64,000 nt of DNA from CADEGL01 sp050180485 (GCA_050180485.1 JBFXED010000003.1:62001-126000); one strand, 5' to 3'; positions 28,317 through 39,059 are shown, counted from the first letter of the stretch. Notes: a model not told the origin generated them from the letters alone. Made by a program: numbers and translations.

Positions 28317-28526
28317 ATGCCTGCAAAGAAGAAGCGGAAATATTCTCGTAGCGCCGGGAGCGACGTGAAAAAGGAAATGCACCGGTACAAGCGCGGCACC
28401 GCGAAAAGCGGGCCGAAGGGCAAAGGCGGCAAGGTGAAGAGCCGCAAGCAGGCGGTCGCGATCGGCCTGTCCAAGGCGCGCAAGAAGGGCAAGAAAGTTC
28501 CTAGGAAGAAGAATTCTAAGAGGTAG
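28317..28526 (+). CDS. Small Lys-rich basic protein (DUF6496-like)
   Basis: A 69-residue, highly basic protein with about one third Lys/Arg: it begins MPAKKKRKYSRSAGSDVKKE and ends VPRKKNSKR. The central pattern GTAKSGPKGKGGKVKSRKQAVAIGLSKARK resembles small DUF6496-type proteins common in soil alphaproteobacteria. GAGGTGAAGC gives a good ribosome-binding site. A nucleic-acid-binding, histone-like role is inferred from charge only. No EcfG-type promoter is directly upstream. Confidence 0.65.
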   Translation: MPAKKKRKYSRSAGSDVKKEMHRYKRGTAKSGPKGKGGKVKSRKQAVAIGLSKARKKGKKVPRKKNSKR

Positions 28527-28568
28527 ACGGGAAGTCCGCGGCGGTAACCGGGAGAGAAAGAAACGAAC

Positions 28569-28742
28569 ATGTCTGAAGCGCCTTCGTCGTCGGCCAGCGT
28601 TCCTTCTGAAAACACCCAACCGGGCGCCATCGTGGCCTCAGAAACCGATTCCGCCGATCTGCGCAGAGACAACAGTCGGCGGGTTCTCCCGCGCCTTTGG
28701 TGCGGATTACGGGCGGGTGGTACGACGCGCCGCCTTTATTGA
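28569..28742 (+). CDS. Possible 57-residue hypothetical protein
   Basis: An open frame from ATG 28569 with GGGAGAGAAAG upstream, encoding MSEAPSSSASVPSENTQPGA then a basic C-terminus ending TTRRLY. The N-terminal half is Ser/Pro/Glu-rich and disordered; the C-terminal half is Arg-rich. It has the right spacing to follow the Lys-rich gene (42-base gap) and ends 12 bases before the next gene. There is no homology I recognise, so coding status rests on the ribosome-binding site and position. Confidence 0.35.
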   Translation: MSEAPSSSASVPSENTQPGAIVASETDSADLRRDNSRRVLPRLWCGLRAGGTTRRLY

Positions 28743-28754
28743 GCCGCGCGCGCC

Positions 28755-28982
28755 ATGCCGAACAAGCGCGTTCATCTCGACGAGCGGACCTGGCAGGTCC
28801 TCAAGGGGCTGGGCCGGGATTCGATGAAGGATTTCCAGGAACTGGCGGATGAGGCCTTTCGAGACCTCTTGAAAAAGCACTACCGGCCGACGGCACTGAA
28901 GGCGCAATTGCGCCAGAGCATAGCGTCCGATCGCGCACCCGCGCCAAAAGCGGCGCGGCCCGCCCGTGCCGATCCCGACTAG
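28755..28982 (+). CDS. Small hypothetical protein, ribbon-helix-helix-like
   Basis: A 75-residue protein. Residues 4–45 (KRVHLDERTWQVLKGLGRD, then a helical DFQELADEAFRDLLKKH) fit a ribbon-helix-helix pattern: a short β-strand, then two helices. An Ala/Arg/Pro tail follows. This would suggest a small DNA-binding protein, but the fit is loose. No clear ribosome-binding site is visible. Its stop codon overlaps the stop of the convergent 24-residue gene by four bases (CTAG). Confidence 0.5.
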   Translation: MPNKRVHLDERTWQVLKGLGRDSMKDFQELADEAFRDLLKKHYRPTALKAQLRQSIASDRAPAPKAARPARADPD

Positions 28983-29053
28983 CGGAAGAACAGCCAGATC
29001 AGGATCAAAACGGGGATCGGAATGCCGATCAGCCACAGAAGGAGATAGCGCAT
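28979..29053 (-). CDS. Tiny 24-residue single-helix membrane protein
   Basis: ATG at 29053 to TAG encodes MRYLLLWLIG followed by IPIPVLILIWLFFR. After the start Arg it is one hydrophobic helix with a central Pro pair, ending in Arg, so it should insert in the inner membrane. GAGG lies six bases upstream. A promoter matching the EcfG consensus exactly (29087–29111) is placed to transcribe it with a leader of about 27 bases. Promoter, ribosome-binding site and hydrophobic product together make it a credible stress-induced small protein. Its function is unknown. Confidence 0.6.
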   Translation of the reverse strand: MRYLLLWLIGIPIPVLILIWLFFR

Positions 29054-29086
29054 GCGAAGCCTCGCGGTGAGGTTGGTCGGAGTGCT

Positions 29087-29111
29087 AACGCCGCCAGGCG
29101 GCAACGGTTCC
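29087..29111 (-). promoter_or_regulatory. EcfG consensus promoter (GGAAC-N16-CGTT)
   Basis: On the minus strand GGAAC, exactly 16 bases, then CGTT: a perfect match to the alphaproteobacterial general stress response consensus. It drives the 24-residue membrane protein gene. The start point would be near 29080. Confidence 0.7.
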
Positions 29112-29199
29112 GCATAGCGGGTTGGCGCAGAGCGGGCGACGGTACATCCGGCACGCTCCTTATCTTGCCTTAGAGCGCCCTTCGCGTGAGGATCGTGCG

Positions 29200-31681
<2,482 letters not shown>

Positions 31682-31692
<11 letters not shown>

Positions 31693-31984
31693 AGGCGCGT
31701 GCCGACTCGACATCTGGCTTTGGCGCGCGCGCCTGTTCAAGAGTCGTGCGCGGGCGGCGGCGTTTTGCATCGAGGACAGGCTTCGCATCAACCGGATCAA
31801 GACCGGCAAGGCCCATCATCCGGTGCGGCCGGGCGACGTGCTGACCTTGGCGCTGGGCACACAGGTGCGCGTGCTGCGCGTGGTGGCGCTGGGCACGCGG
31901 CGCGGACCGGCCTCGGAAGCGCGCGGTCTTTACGAAACCCTGAATTCGTCGCGCCTTGCCGCGCCGCACGATCCGGCCTTATAA
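31682..31984 (+). CDS. S4-domain RNA-binding protein (Hsp15/HslR-like)
   Basis: A 100-residue protein with an S4 RNA-binding domain: CRLDIWLWRARLFKSRARAA, then INRIKTGKAHHPVRPGDVLTL. Hsp15 in E. coli binds free 50S subunits carrying nascent chains; the same ribosome-recycling role is likely. The best start is TTG 31682, which has AAAGGG seven bases upstream and overlaps the helicase stop by 11 bases. A GTG at 31625 would add a tail lying within helicase coding sequence. Helicase, S4 protein, FdxA and CarD in this order is a familiar alphaproteobacterial arrangement. Confidence 0.85.
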
Positions 31985-32053
31985 ACAGGCCAGCCGCAGC
32001 GATGACGGCTGGCGTGCCCACGCTGGACGTGCGGTGGGGGACCGGAGGAAACA

Positions 32054-32389
32054 ATGACCTATGTCGTGACGGAAGCTTGCATCCGCTGCAAGTACCAGGA
32101 CTGCGTCGAAGTCTGCCCTGTCGATTGCTTCTACGAGGGGCAAGTGATGCTGGTCATCCACCCCGACGAATGCATCGACTGCGGCGTGTGCGAGCCCGAG
32201 TGCCCACCCGAGGCCATTCATCCGGACACCGACACGGACATGGAGAAATGGGTTCAGTTCAACCGGCAATACTCCGCCGACTGGCCCAATATCACCCGCA
32301 AGGGCGAGGTGCCCGCCGACGCCGAACAATGGAAGGGCGTCGAGGGCAAGCTCGAGAAAGAGTTCAAGCCGGACCCCGGCCAGAAATAA
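32054..32389 (+). CDS. fdxA: 7Fe-8S ferredoxin FdxA
   Basis: A 111-residue ferredoxin with one [3Fe-4S] and one [4Fe-4S] cluster. Cysteines lie in EACIRCKYQDCVEVCPVDC (residues 9–25) and CIDCGVCEPECP (near 40–50), matching Azotobacter FdI-type ferredoxins closely. The conserved C-terminal region WPNITRKG…DAEQWKGV is present. It carries electrons at low potential in the cytoplasm. GGAGGAAACA gives a strong ribosome-binding site. Confidence 0.95.
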   Translation: MTYVVTEACIRCKYQDCVEVCPVDCFYEGQVMLVIHPDECIDCGVCEPECPPEAIHPDTDTDMEKWVQFNRQYSADWPNITRKGEVPADAEQWKGVEGKLEKEFKPDPGQK

Positions 32390-32405
32390 CCCGCTGCGGT
32401 AGGCC

Positions 32406-33284
32406 ATGGGTGCCCACCCAGGCCGTTCACCTCCTGTTACCGTACTTCTGCGTCGCCAGTTCCTTCCGGCGCTGGCGATCCTCTTGCTCTTCGCCGGGCT
32501 CGCCTTTGCGGCGGGCTGGTGGTTCGCCCGTCCGGCGCCGGATTGGTTTAGCGCGCCCACAACCTATCCGGCGGGGGCGGAGGGTACGCTGGCACGGTAT
32601 GGCCGCCAACTTATCGACGAGACCAATTTGCATATCGGCCCCGGAGCATCGGAAGCAGCGATGCGCTTTGCGGGCAACAACCTCACCTGCGGCGCTTGCC
32701 ATCTGGACTCGGGCGCGCGCCGCTACGGGCTTCCTCTCGTGTCCAGTTTCGCGGCTTTTCCTCGTTATCTCTCCGATGGTTCGATCCAGACTCTCGCTGA
32801 TCGTATCAACCAATGCATGGAAAACAGCATGAATGGCCGCCCGCTTCTGGAAGACGGCCGCGAGATGGCCGCGTTCGTCGCCTATATCAAACTCTTGGGC
32901 CGCGGAACGCCGACCGGAGTTGAAGTTCGCGGCACCGGCCTCCCGCCGCTCACGGCCCCCGCGCGGACGCCAAACGCGGTTCGTGGCAAAGTCGTCTATG
33001 ATCGGTCCTGCGCGGCCTGCCACAGGCCGGATGGGTTGGGTGAACGCAAAGGCCCAACGGATTCCGCCGGCTATACGATCACGCCGCTATGGGGGCCGGA
33101 CAGTTTCAACGACGATGCAGGCATGGCCCGCTTGGCGACCGCCGCCGCCTTCGTGCGCGGCAATATGCCGTATGGTGTTACCGCGAATGAACCGCTTTTG
33201 GAGACTCAGGACGCATGGGATGTAGCCGCTTATGTGCTGGCTCAGCCACGGCCCGGGTACAAGGCGGGCAGGCCTCCAAAGTAA
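32406..33284 (+). CDS. TsdA-like diheme cytochrome c
   Basis: A 292-residue diheme c-type cytochrome anchored by an N-terminal helix (about residues 18–38), otherwise periplasmic. Haem sites are CGACH at 95–99 and CAACH at 202–206. The N-terminal domain pattern (FAGNNLTCGACHLDSG, RINQCMENSMNGRPL) resembles thiosulfate dehydrogenase TsdA. Cys137 in INQCMENS could be the unusual cysteine ligand of haem 1 in TsdA, and Met254 in NMPYG a ligand for haem 2. Thiosulfate oxidation to tetrathionate is plausible, but other diheme donors share the fold. Its maturation would need the ccm operon in this window. An intrinsic terminator lies about 150 bases downstream. Confidence 0.8.
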   Translation: MGAHPGRSPPVTVLLRRQFLPALAILLLFAGLAFAAGWWFARPAPDWFSAPTTYPAGAEGTLARYGRQLIDETNLHIGPGASEAAMRFAGNNLTCGACHLDSGARRYGLPLVSSFAAFPRYLSDGSIQTLADRINQCMENSMNGRPLLEDGREMAAFVAYIKLLGRGTPTGVEVRGTGLPPLTAPARTPNAVRGKVVYDRSCAACHRPDGLGERKGPTDSAGYTITPLWGPDSFNDDAGMARLATAAAFVRGNMPYGVTANEPLLETQDAWDVAAYVLAQPRPGYKAGRPPK

Positions 33285-33435
33285 ACCGGGGCTACAATAT
33301 GTGGATAACACATGACAGGCCTGCGCTAAATCTAGGAAACTCATTTTAAATCAAGAGATTAACGTCTGCTCAAGAGTAAAGTATTACTTACGAACCCTGT
33401 CCTTTTACCGCAAACTGTGTCATATAGAGACGGTG

Positions 33436-33470
33436 AAGAGACACGGACCCGTGCCGTGTCTCTTTGTTTC
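33436..33470 (+). terminator. Intrinsic terminator between the diheme cytochrome and carD
   Basis: A perfect 11-bp stem (AAGAGACACGG/CCGTGTCTCTT) with a 7-base loop is followed by TTTGTTTC. It lies in a 288-base intergenic region that is otherwise relatively AT-rich, and which must also hold the carD promoter. Confidence 0.8.
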
Positions 33471-33572
33471 CGGAGGCGACCTTTCAGCAAGGTCATTTGA
33501 TCGTCGGAGACGGTCCGAACAGGACCCGCCGGGTCTTGCGCGTCGAATTCGTAGGCAACCGTTGGGTGTGTC

Positions 33573-34100
33573 GTGGCAGTGGTCAAGAAAGCGCGAAGCG
33601 GCTCCAAGGATACTCTCTCGTTCAAGGCGGGTGAGTATGTGGTGTATCCGACCCACGGCGTGGGGCGGGTGACCGGCATCGAAACCCATGACGTCTCGGG
33701 CGCCGAGTTGCGCGTGTTCGTCATCAATTTCGACAAGGAAAAGATGACCCTGCGCGTTCCAGTGGGCAAGGTGGGCGCCGCCGGCCTGCGCCGTCTCAGC
33801 AACCGCAAGATCATGGAAACCGCGCTGTCGACCTTGAAGCGCCGCACGCGCGTGAAGCGCACCATGTGGAGCCGCCGCGCGCAGGAATACGAAGCCAAGA
33901 TCAATTCAGGCAATCCGGTGTCGATCGCCGAAGTCGTGCGCGACCTGCACCGCAAGGGCGATCAGCCGGACCAGTCCTATAGCGAGCGCCAGATGTACCA
34001 GGCGGCTTTCGAGCGTCTGGTGCGCGAGCTCGCCGCGGTCGAGCGGATCAACGAGGAAGCGGCCATCAAGCGGCTCGAGCGCGTTCTGCACGCTGCCTGA
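33573..34100 (+). CDS. carD: CarD/CdnL-family transcription regulator
   Basis: A 175-residue RNA polymerase-binding regulator. The N-terminal Tudor-like RID domain has AGEYVVYPTHGVGRVTGIE near residues 18–36. The helical C-terminal half (AQEYEAKINSGNPVSIAEVVRDL, AAFERLVRELAAVERINEE) contacts promoter DNA. By family it stabilises open complexes at rRNA and housekeeping promoters. The start is GTG at 33573; a second GTG two codons later is possible. A strong terminator follows its stop. Confidence 0.92.
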   Translation: MAVVKKARSGSKDTLSFKAGEYVVYPTHGVGRVTGIETHDVSGAELRVFVINFDKEKMTLRVPVGKVGAAGLRRLSNRKIMETALSTLKRRTRVKRTMWSRRAQEYEAKINSGNPVSIAEVVRDLHRKGDQPDQSYSERQMYQAAFERLVRELAAVERINEEAAIKRLERVLHAA

Positions 34101-34128
34101 CCGTTCCTTCGGTTTTCGGTGAATTCAG

Positions 34129-34164
34129 ACGCCCGGCGGATCGTTCCGCCGGGCGTTTTCGTTT
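34129..34164 (+). terminator. Intrinsic terminator of carD
   Basis: A perfect 12-bp stem, ACGCCCGGCGGA/TCCGCCGGGCGT, with a TCGT tetraloop is followed by TTTCGTTT. It touches the stop codon of the convergent membrane protein gene. Confidence 0.92.
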
Positions 34165-35489
34165 CACGTGCGTCGAGGCCTGATCAGGAAGAATGCCACC
34201 GGCACGCCCGTTCCCAGCATGGCCCAAACCAGGCGCACCGCATACCGGTCGTGCGGCCCCGACAAGGCGCCGCAAACGAACGCGTTGGCCACGAAGGCGA
34301 TGGTCATGGTCAGGCACGCCGCGCGCAGCGACCGCGGCAGCCGGGACGAAAAGATTCCGAACAGGGTCAACGCTATCGCGACCACCACGATGGGCAAATG
34401 CGCGTAATTGACCGTTCGCGCGATGGGAAGCAGTTTTCCCTGCTGCTGCAGCGCTTGGCGCCAGGGCTGTAACTCCTCGGGGAAGGCCGCGCGCACGGTC
34501 CAGCGCAGGAACCATTCCTGGCTCTCCGTGCCTTCGCCCAACTCCACCTTCACCAGTTGCTCGGCGAAGCCCCGCAGCGCGAACTCTGCGGTTTCCAGCG
34601 GATATTCGGCGATCGCGATCAGCACGATGCGGCGGCTGGAATAACGCGTGCCTTCCCAATCGCCGATGCGCCAGAACGGCGTGCCCTTCTTCCATAGCCA
34701 TTGTTCGGCGTTTTCCGGGATCTCGGCGCGGTATGGACAAAGCTTCGACCATTGCGACTCCCACTCGGCGGAACAACGCTCGTCGAGCACACGCTGAACG
34801 AAGCCGCCTTCCGCCATGCGCGCGAACAGCAAGACCCAGCCGGTCCGGTTGAAGAACGGCTTGCCGGTCAGCGCGTCGTTTACCAAGACCGTGAGCGCCA
34901 CGGCGACGGCGATGCAGGCCAGCGGCAGTTTCCAGCTCAGCCGGCAGCGGAAGGCGACGGCGCTGAGCCCTGCGCCCGCCAGCGTGGCGACGACGAGCGG
35001 AAAGTGCGAGGTGTGGACCACCATCGAATAGATCAGCAGCAAAACGAGCATGGTCGCGGTCCCGCCGGAAATCGCGCCGAACCCCAGCATGACCGTGGCC
35101 AGCACGGCGATGCCGGAGAACAGATCGGGCATCAGCCAGGAGGCATACCAGGGCAGCGAGGTGAAACAGGCCAGCAAGAGAGCGGTCAGGGGCGCCCATC
35201 TTTCCTCGGGCGCCAAGGTCCGTACGGTCGCCGCCAGCAGGAACGCCACGATCGCGGACTGGATCAGGATGATCAACCAGACCGATTGGTCGCCGGCGTA
35301 CTCCAGGAACCAGGCGTAGAATGACGAGCGGTTCGGAACGTAATCGTCGTCGACGCCCGCGATCAGATAACCGCCCGTGTCCCAATAGACGAGCGGGAAG
35401 CCATTGATGAAGGCGGGAACAAGATAGGCGATGGCGAAATAGATCGGGGCGTAAAGCTGAACCCGACGCCAGTCGACAGCGGCTGGCAT
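34164..35489 (-). CDS. Polytopic membrane protein, possibly a GT-C-type glycosyltransferase
   Basis: A 441-residue integral membrane protein with about ten hydrophobic helices. The first extracytoplasmic loop contains FPLVYWDTGGYLIAG, an acidic loop placed as in GT-C lipid-linked sugar transferases, followed by NRSSFYAWFLEYAG. A long soluble loop near residues 220–300 contains CSAEWESQWSKLCPYR with two Cys. The family is not firmly recognised, so the enzymatic suggestion is inference. GGAGGACGC immediately upstream fixes the start. The next minus-strand gene, a methyltransferase, ends the other side of an 82-base gap and may be co-transcribed. Confidence 0.6.
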   Translation of the reverse strand: MPAAVDWRRVQLYAPIYFAIAYLVPAFINGFPLVYWDTGGYLIAGVDDDYVPNRSSFYAWFLEYAGDQSVWLIILIQSAIVAFLLAATVRTLAPEERWAPLTALLLACFTSLPWYASWLMPDLFSGIAVLATVMLGFGAISGGTATMLVLLLIYSMVVHTSHFPLVVATLAGAGLSAVAFRCRLSWKLPLACIAVAVALTVLVNDALTGKPFFNRTGWVLLFARMAEGGFVQRVLDERCSAEWESQWSKLCPYRAEIPENAEQWLWKKGTPFWRIGDWEGTRYSSRRIVLIAIAEYPLETAEFALRGFAEQLVKVELGEGTESQEWFLRWTVRAAFPEELQPWRQALQQQGKLLPIARTVNYAHLPIVVVAIALTLFGIFSSRLPRSLRAACLTMTIAFVANAFVCGALSGPHDRYAVRLVWAMLGTGVPVAFFLIRPRRT

Positions 35490-35571
35490 GCGTCCTCCAG
35501 TTCCGATAAGCCCCACTCCTTTGCCATGCTTCCATGTTCCCGGCTTCGGCGCCAGGGTGGTCGGCGAAAAA

Positions 35572-36264
35572 CTAGGGTCTGATTCCGCGAAAGCCGAGCC
35601 GGTGGCGATTGGGGCCCGGGTTCCGCGGCAAGGCCTCGGCCTGGAAGCCGCCGGCGGCCAGAAGTTCGAGGAACTCCCGCCCGGTGTAACGCGCGAGGCC
35701 CAATTTCCGGCGCATCCGGCGATAGTCTGAGAAGAATGTGCGGGCCAATCCGAGCAACGCGGCGGACAGAAATCTCTCCTTCCACGCAAAGCCCAGAAGA
35801 TCCGCCACATCCTCCACCATGCCGGTGTCGGGATGCATCACATCAGCGATCACCAGGATGCCGCCGGGAGCAAGCAGGCGGTACCAGCCCGCGATGGTCG
35901 CCGGCAAAGCGTCTCGAGGAATGTACTGGATGACGGAGCTGACGATGATCGCATCGAAGCTTCTGTCGGACGCCGCCAGAGCGCGCGCGTCCAAGACCGC
36001 GATGCGCGGATCGTCGTCATAGCGCCGCATGATCCTCGCTTGAACCTCCGCCGCGGTATCGTAGAGGGCGATCCGGTGGCCGAGCGCCGCGAGGCTCGGC
36101 GCGCCCAGCGCGTCGCCGCTGCCATAGTCGAGGATGCGCAAGCCCGCCCGGCGCGGAAGCGCGGCCGCCAGGTCTTCCGTCAGACGCCGGAAATGCGCCT
36201 CGACGTGACGGGGGCTGACATAGATCGAATGCTTGCCGCCCCAGAATTCGGCCCACGAAGTCAT
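35572..36264 (-). CDS. Class I SAM-dependent methyltransferase
   Basis: A 230-residue soluble methyltransferase. SAM motif I is LRILDYGSGDALGAPSLAA near residue 44, the acidic post-strand-2 position follows in ALYDT, and motif III/IV are FDAIIVSSVIQYIPRD and LAPGGILVIADVMHP. The acceptor is unknown. The N-terminal WAEFWGGKHSIYVSPRHVEAH motif occurs in methyltransferases near surface-glycan genes, which would suit the neighbouring GT-C-like protein; this is inference. Confidence 0.8.
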   Translation of the reverse strand: MTSWAEFWGGKHSIYVSPRHVEAHFRRLTEDLAAALPRRAGLRILDYGSGDALGAPSLAALGHRIALYDTAAEVQARIMRRYDDDPRIAVLDARALAASDRSFDAIIVSSVIQYIPRDALPATIAGWYRLLAPGGILVIADVMHPDTGMVEDVADLLGFAWKERFLSAALLGLARTFFSDYRRMRRKLGLARYTGREFLELLAAGGFQAEALPRNPGPNRHRLGFRGIRP

Positions 36265-36354
36265 AGAGCGCAGTGTGCTATGGCGGCCCTTCCACCGCCA
36301 GCTTGACCCTGCGGAGGTCCGTTCCTACGGTCTTGCGTCGGCTGGGGAGAGCTC

Positions 36355-37584
36355 ATGCAGAACTTGCGCGTGAACGGCGATCGCCTGTGGGCGAGCCTGA
36401 TGGAAATGGCGCGCATCGGCGCCTTGGCTCATGGCGGTTGCGGCCGGCTGGCATTGACCGATCTGGACAAAGAAGGCCGCGATCTGTTCGTGCGCTGGTG
36501 CCGCGAAGCCGGCTGCACGATCAAGGTGGATCGTCTCGGCAACGTCTTCGCGCGGCGCGAGGGCAAGCGTCCGGACCTGCCGCCCGTCATGACCGGCAGC
36601 CACTTGGACACCCAGCCCCATGGCGGCAAGTTCGATGGTGTGTATGGCGTGCTGGCGGGGCTCGAGGTGATTCGCACGCTCAACGACGCCAAGGTCGAAA
36701 CCGACGCGCCGGTCGAGGTCGCGGTCTGGACCAACGAGGAAGGCTCGCGCTTCGCGCCGGCCATGTGCGCGTCCGGCGTGTTCGGTGGCGCCTTCGAGGC
36801 CAATTACGTCCTTGGCCAGAAGGATCTGGACGGCAAGAGCTTCGGCGAGGAGCTGAAGCGCATCGGTTATGCCGGCGCCGAGCCCTGTGGCGGGCGCGAG
36901 GTGGGTACGTTCTTCGAGGTGCATATCGAGCAGGGTCCGATCTTGGAGGCCGAGGGGTTTCCCATTGGTGTCGTCACCGGCGTGCAAGGCATCCGCTGGT
37001 ACGACATCGTCGTTCAGGGCCAGGACGCCCATGCGGGCCCCACGCCCATGCCGATGCGGCGCGACGCGCTTCTGGCGGCCGCGTCTATGGTCGCCGCGGT
37101 CAACCGCATCGCGCACGCGCATGCGCCCAACGGGCGCGGCACGGTCGGCCAGATGCAGGTCATTCCAAACTCGCGCAACACGGTGCCCGGCGAGGTGCGC
37201 TTCAGCGTCGACATCCGCAACCCGAACGCGGATGCACTGGCCCAAATGGACCGCGAATTGCGCGAGGCATGCGCGGCATCCGCGAAGGAAGCGGGCTCGG
37301 ACGTAACCGTGACGGAGATCTGGTATTCGCCGCCGGTCGCCTTCGACGGCGGCTGCGCCGATTCCGTGCGCCAGGCGGCCGAATCGCTGGGCTACAAGAA
37401 TCGCGATATCGTCTCGGGCGCGGGACACGATTCGGTTTATGTGTCGCGCGTGGCGCCGACCAGCATGATCTTCGTGCCGTGCCGCGGCGGGCTTTCCCAT
37501 AACGAGGCCGAGGACGCCGAGCCCGCCCATATCGAGGCGGGCTGCAATGTGCTGTTGCACGCCATGCTGGCAAGGGCGGGTTGA
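36355..37584 (+). CDS. M20-family Zn hydrolase (N-carbamoyl amino acid/allantoate type)
   Basis: A 409-residue binuclear zinc amidohydrolase of the β-ureidopropionase/N-carbamoyl-L-amino acid hydrolase/allantoate amidohydrolase group. Metal ligands are visible in TGSHLDTQPHGGKFDG (His, Asp), in TNEEGSRF (Glu pair) and in FEVHIEQGP (His). Substrate contacts are in AHAGPTPM and the C-terminal GLSHNEAED carries the last His. It should hydrolyse a ureido or carbamoyl group to release NH3 and CO2, or an N-substituted amide. GGGGAGAG lies seven bases upstream. It overlaps the next amidohydrolase gene. Confidence 0.88.
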   Translation: MQNLRVNGDRLWASLMEMARIGALAHGGCGRLALTDLDKEGRDLFVRWCREAGCTIKVDRLGNVFARREGKRPDLPPVMTGSHLDTQPHGGKFDGVYGVLAGLEVIRTLNDAKVETDAPVEVAVWTNEEGSRFAPAMCASGVFGGAFEANYVLGQKDLDGKSFGEELKRIGYAGAEPCGGREVGTFFEVHIEQGPILEAEGFPIGVVTGVQGIRWYDIVVQGQDAHAGPTPMPMRRDALLAAASMVAAVNRIAHAHAPNGRGTVGQMQVIPNSRNTVPGEVRFSVDIRNPNADALAQMDRELREACAASAKEAGSDVTVTEIWYSPPVAFDGGCADSVRQAAESLGYKNRDIVSGAGHDSVYVSRVAPTSMIFVPCRGGLSHNEAEDAEPAHIEAGCNVLLHAMLARAG

Positions 37585-39020
37585 CCGTGACCACCACCTG
37601 CATCCGGAGCGCGGCGTGGATCGTGAGCTGGCAGGCGGAGACCGCACGGCATGTCTATCGGCGCGACGGCGACGTCGTTTTCTGTGGAAACCGCATCCTG
37701 CAAGTGGGTGGCCGTTACGCGGGGCCCGTCGATCGCGAGATCGATGGGCGCGGTCGCTTGGTCATGCCGGGTCTGGTCAATCTCCACTGCCACCCCACCA
37801 ACCAGCCGCTCTACAAGGGTATGCGCGAGGAGCTGGGCAATCCCCATCTCTATGGCAGCGGCCTCTACGACTACATGACGCTCCTGGTGCCCGACACGGA
37901 CGCGCGCAAGGCCGCGGCGGAATACACCTATTGCGAATTGCTCCTCTCGGGCGTGACGACGGTGACCGACCTGTCGGTACCGTATGAAGGCTGGGTCGAG
38001 CTGGCCGCGCGCAGCGGTCTGCGCGTCTGCGTAGCTCCCATGTTCCGCTCGGCCAACTGGATCGTGCCCGAAGGGCGTTCGCTCGGTTATGTGTGGGATG
38101 CGAAGGGCGGCCGCCGCCGCTTCGAGGAGGCCGTGCGCATCGTCGAGGAGGCCGAGCGTCATCCGTCCGGCCGCCTGTTCGGTATGGTCGCGCCGGGCCA
38201 GATCGATACCTGCGAAGAAGAGTTGCTGCGCGATTCGGTCGCGCTGGCGCGCGCCAGCAAGCGCCCATGGCAGACCCATACCGCGCAAAGCGTCGCCGAG
38301 TTCAACGAGATGACCAAGCGCCACGGCATGACGCCGGTGCAATGGGCGCACGAGATCGGCTTGTTGGGCCGCGGCTCGGGCTTGGGCCACGCTATCTTCC
38401 TGGACAGCCACGATTGGATTCATTGGCCGACGCGCAAGGACCTGGAGCTGATCGCTGTCACGGGCACAAACGTCGCCCATTGCCCCACGGTCTTCTCGCG
38501 CTATGGCCACACGCTGCAGGATCTCGGACGTTATTTGCGCGCGGGCATCACGGTCGGGCTCGGCACCGATACGTTCCCGCACAACATGGTCGAGGAGATG
38601 CGCGTGGCACTCATCCTCGCGCGCGTAGCCTCGGGCTACGGCACCAGCGTGACCAGCGCGGACGCGCTTCACTGCGCGACCGTTGGCGGCGCCTCGGCGC
38701 TGTTGCGCGAAGATCTCGGCCGGCTTGCGCCGGGTGCCAAGGCGGACCTGGCGCTGGTCGACCTGAACCATCCGATGATGCAGCCGGCGCGCGATCCGCT
38801 GCGCAGCATGATCTACAGCGCCGCAGAACGGGCCGTGTCGGACGTTTTCGTGGATGGGCAGCAGGTGGTGAAAGGCGGCCGCGTCCTCACCCTTGACATG
38901 GCGGGCGCTGCGGGTCGGGTGGCCGAAGGCCAAGCCCGCATGGAAGCCGCCACGCCCAAGGTAGACCCCGGTGGCCGCGGCGCGCACGAGATCGCGCCTT
39001 TGTCGCTGCCGGTGTTCTAA
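37581..39020 (+). CDS. Amidohydrolase (TrzA/AtzA/SsnA-type deaminase family)
   Basis: A 479-residue metal-dependent hydrolase with the N-terminal HxH motif LHCHPTN, a metal His in QTHTAQS, another in AHCPTVFSRYG, and the catalytic Asp in GLGTDTFPHNM. These enzymes deaminate or dechlorinate N-heterocycles, guanidines and related ureido compounds. Start: TTG 37581 overlaps the upstream stop with AAGGG at good spacing; GTG 37587 is the alternative. With the preceding M20 hydrolase it forms a two-gene operon acting on C–N bonds, facing a binding-protein gene. A paralogue lies at 60638–62014. Confidence 0.82.
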   Translation: MTVTTTCIRSAAWIVSWQAETARHVYRRDGDVVFCGNRILQVGGRYAGPVDREIDGRGRLVMPGLVNLHCHPTNQPLYKGMREELGNPHLYGSGLYDYMTLLVPDTDARKAAAEYTYCELLLSGVTTVTDLSVPYEGWVELAARSGLRVCVAPMFRSANWIVPEGRSLGYVWDAKGGRRRFEEAVRIVEEAERHPSGRLFGMVAPGQIDTCEEELLRDSVALARASKRPWQTHTAQSVAEFNEMTKRHGMTPVQWAHEIGLLGRGSGLGHAIFLDSHDWIHWPTRKDLELIAVTGTNVAHCPTVFSRYGHTLQDLGRYLRAGITVGLGTDTFPHNMVEEMRVALILARVASGYGTSVTSADALHCATVGGASALLREDLGRLAPGAKADLALVDLNHPMMQPARDPLRSMIYSAAERAVSDVFVDGQQVVKGGRVLTLDMAGAAGRVAEGQARMEAATPKVDPGGRGAHEIAPLSLPVF

Positions 39021-39021
39021 G

Positions 39022-39059
39022 AAAAAAGCGGCGGTGGTCTGGAGGGACCGCCGCCGCTT
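39022..39059 (-). terminator. Intrinsic terminator between the convergent amidohydrolase and binding-protein genes
   Basis: A 14-bp stem (one G·T/mismatch position) with a 6-base loop at 39026–39059 is followed on the minus strand by TTTTTT. It serves the binding-protein gene ending at 39086; the plus-strand amidohydrolase stops two bases away and may use the same hairpin. Confidence 0.85.

Noticed and set aside
33359..33955. A minus-strand frame opposite carD and its upstream region
   Set aside because: It runs through the intrinsic terminator at 33436–33470 and the whole CarD RID domain on the other strand; no ribosome-binding site or family.
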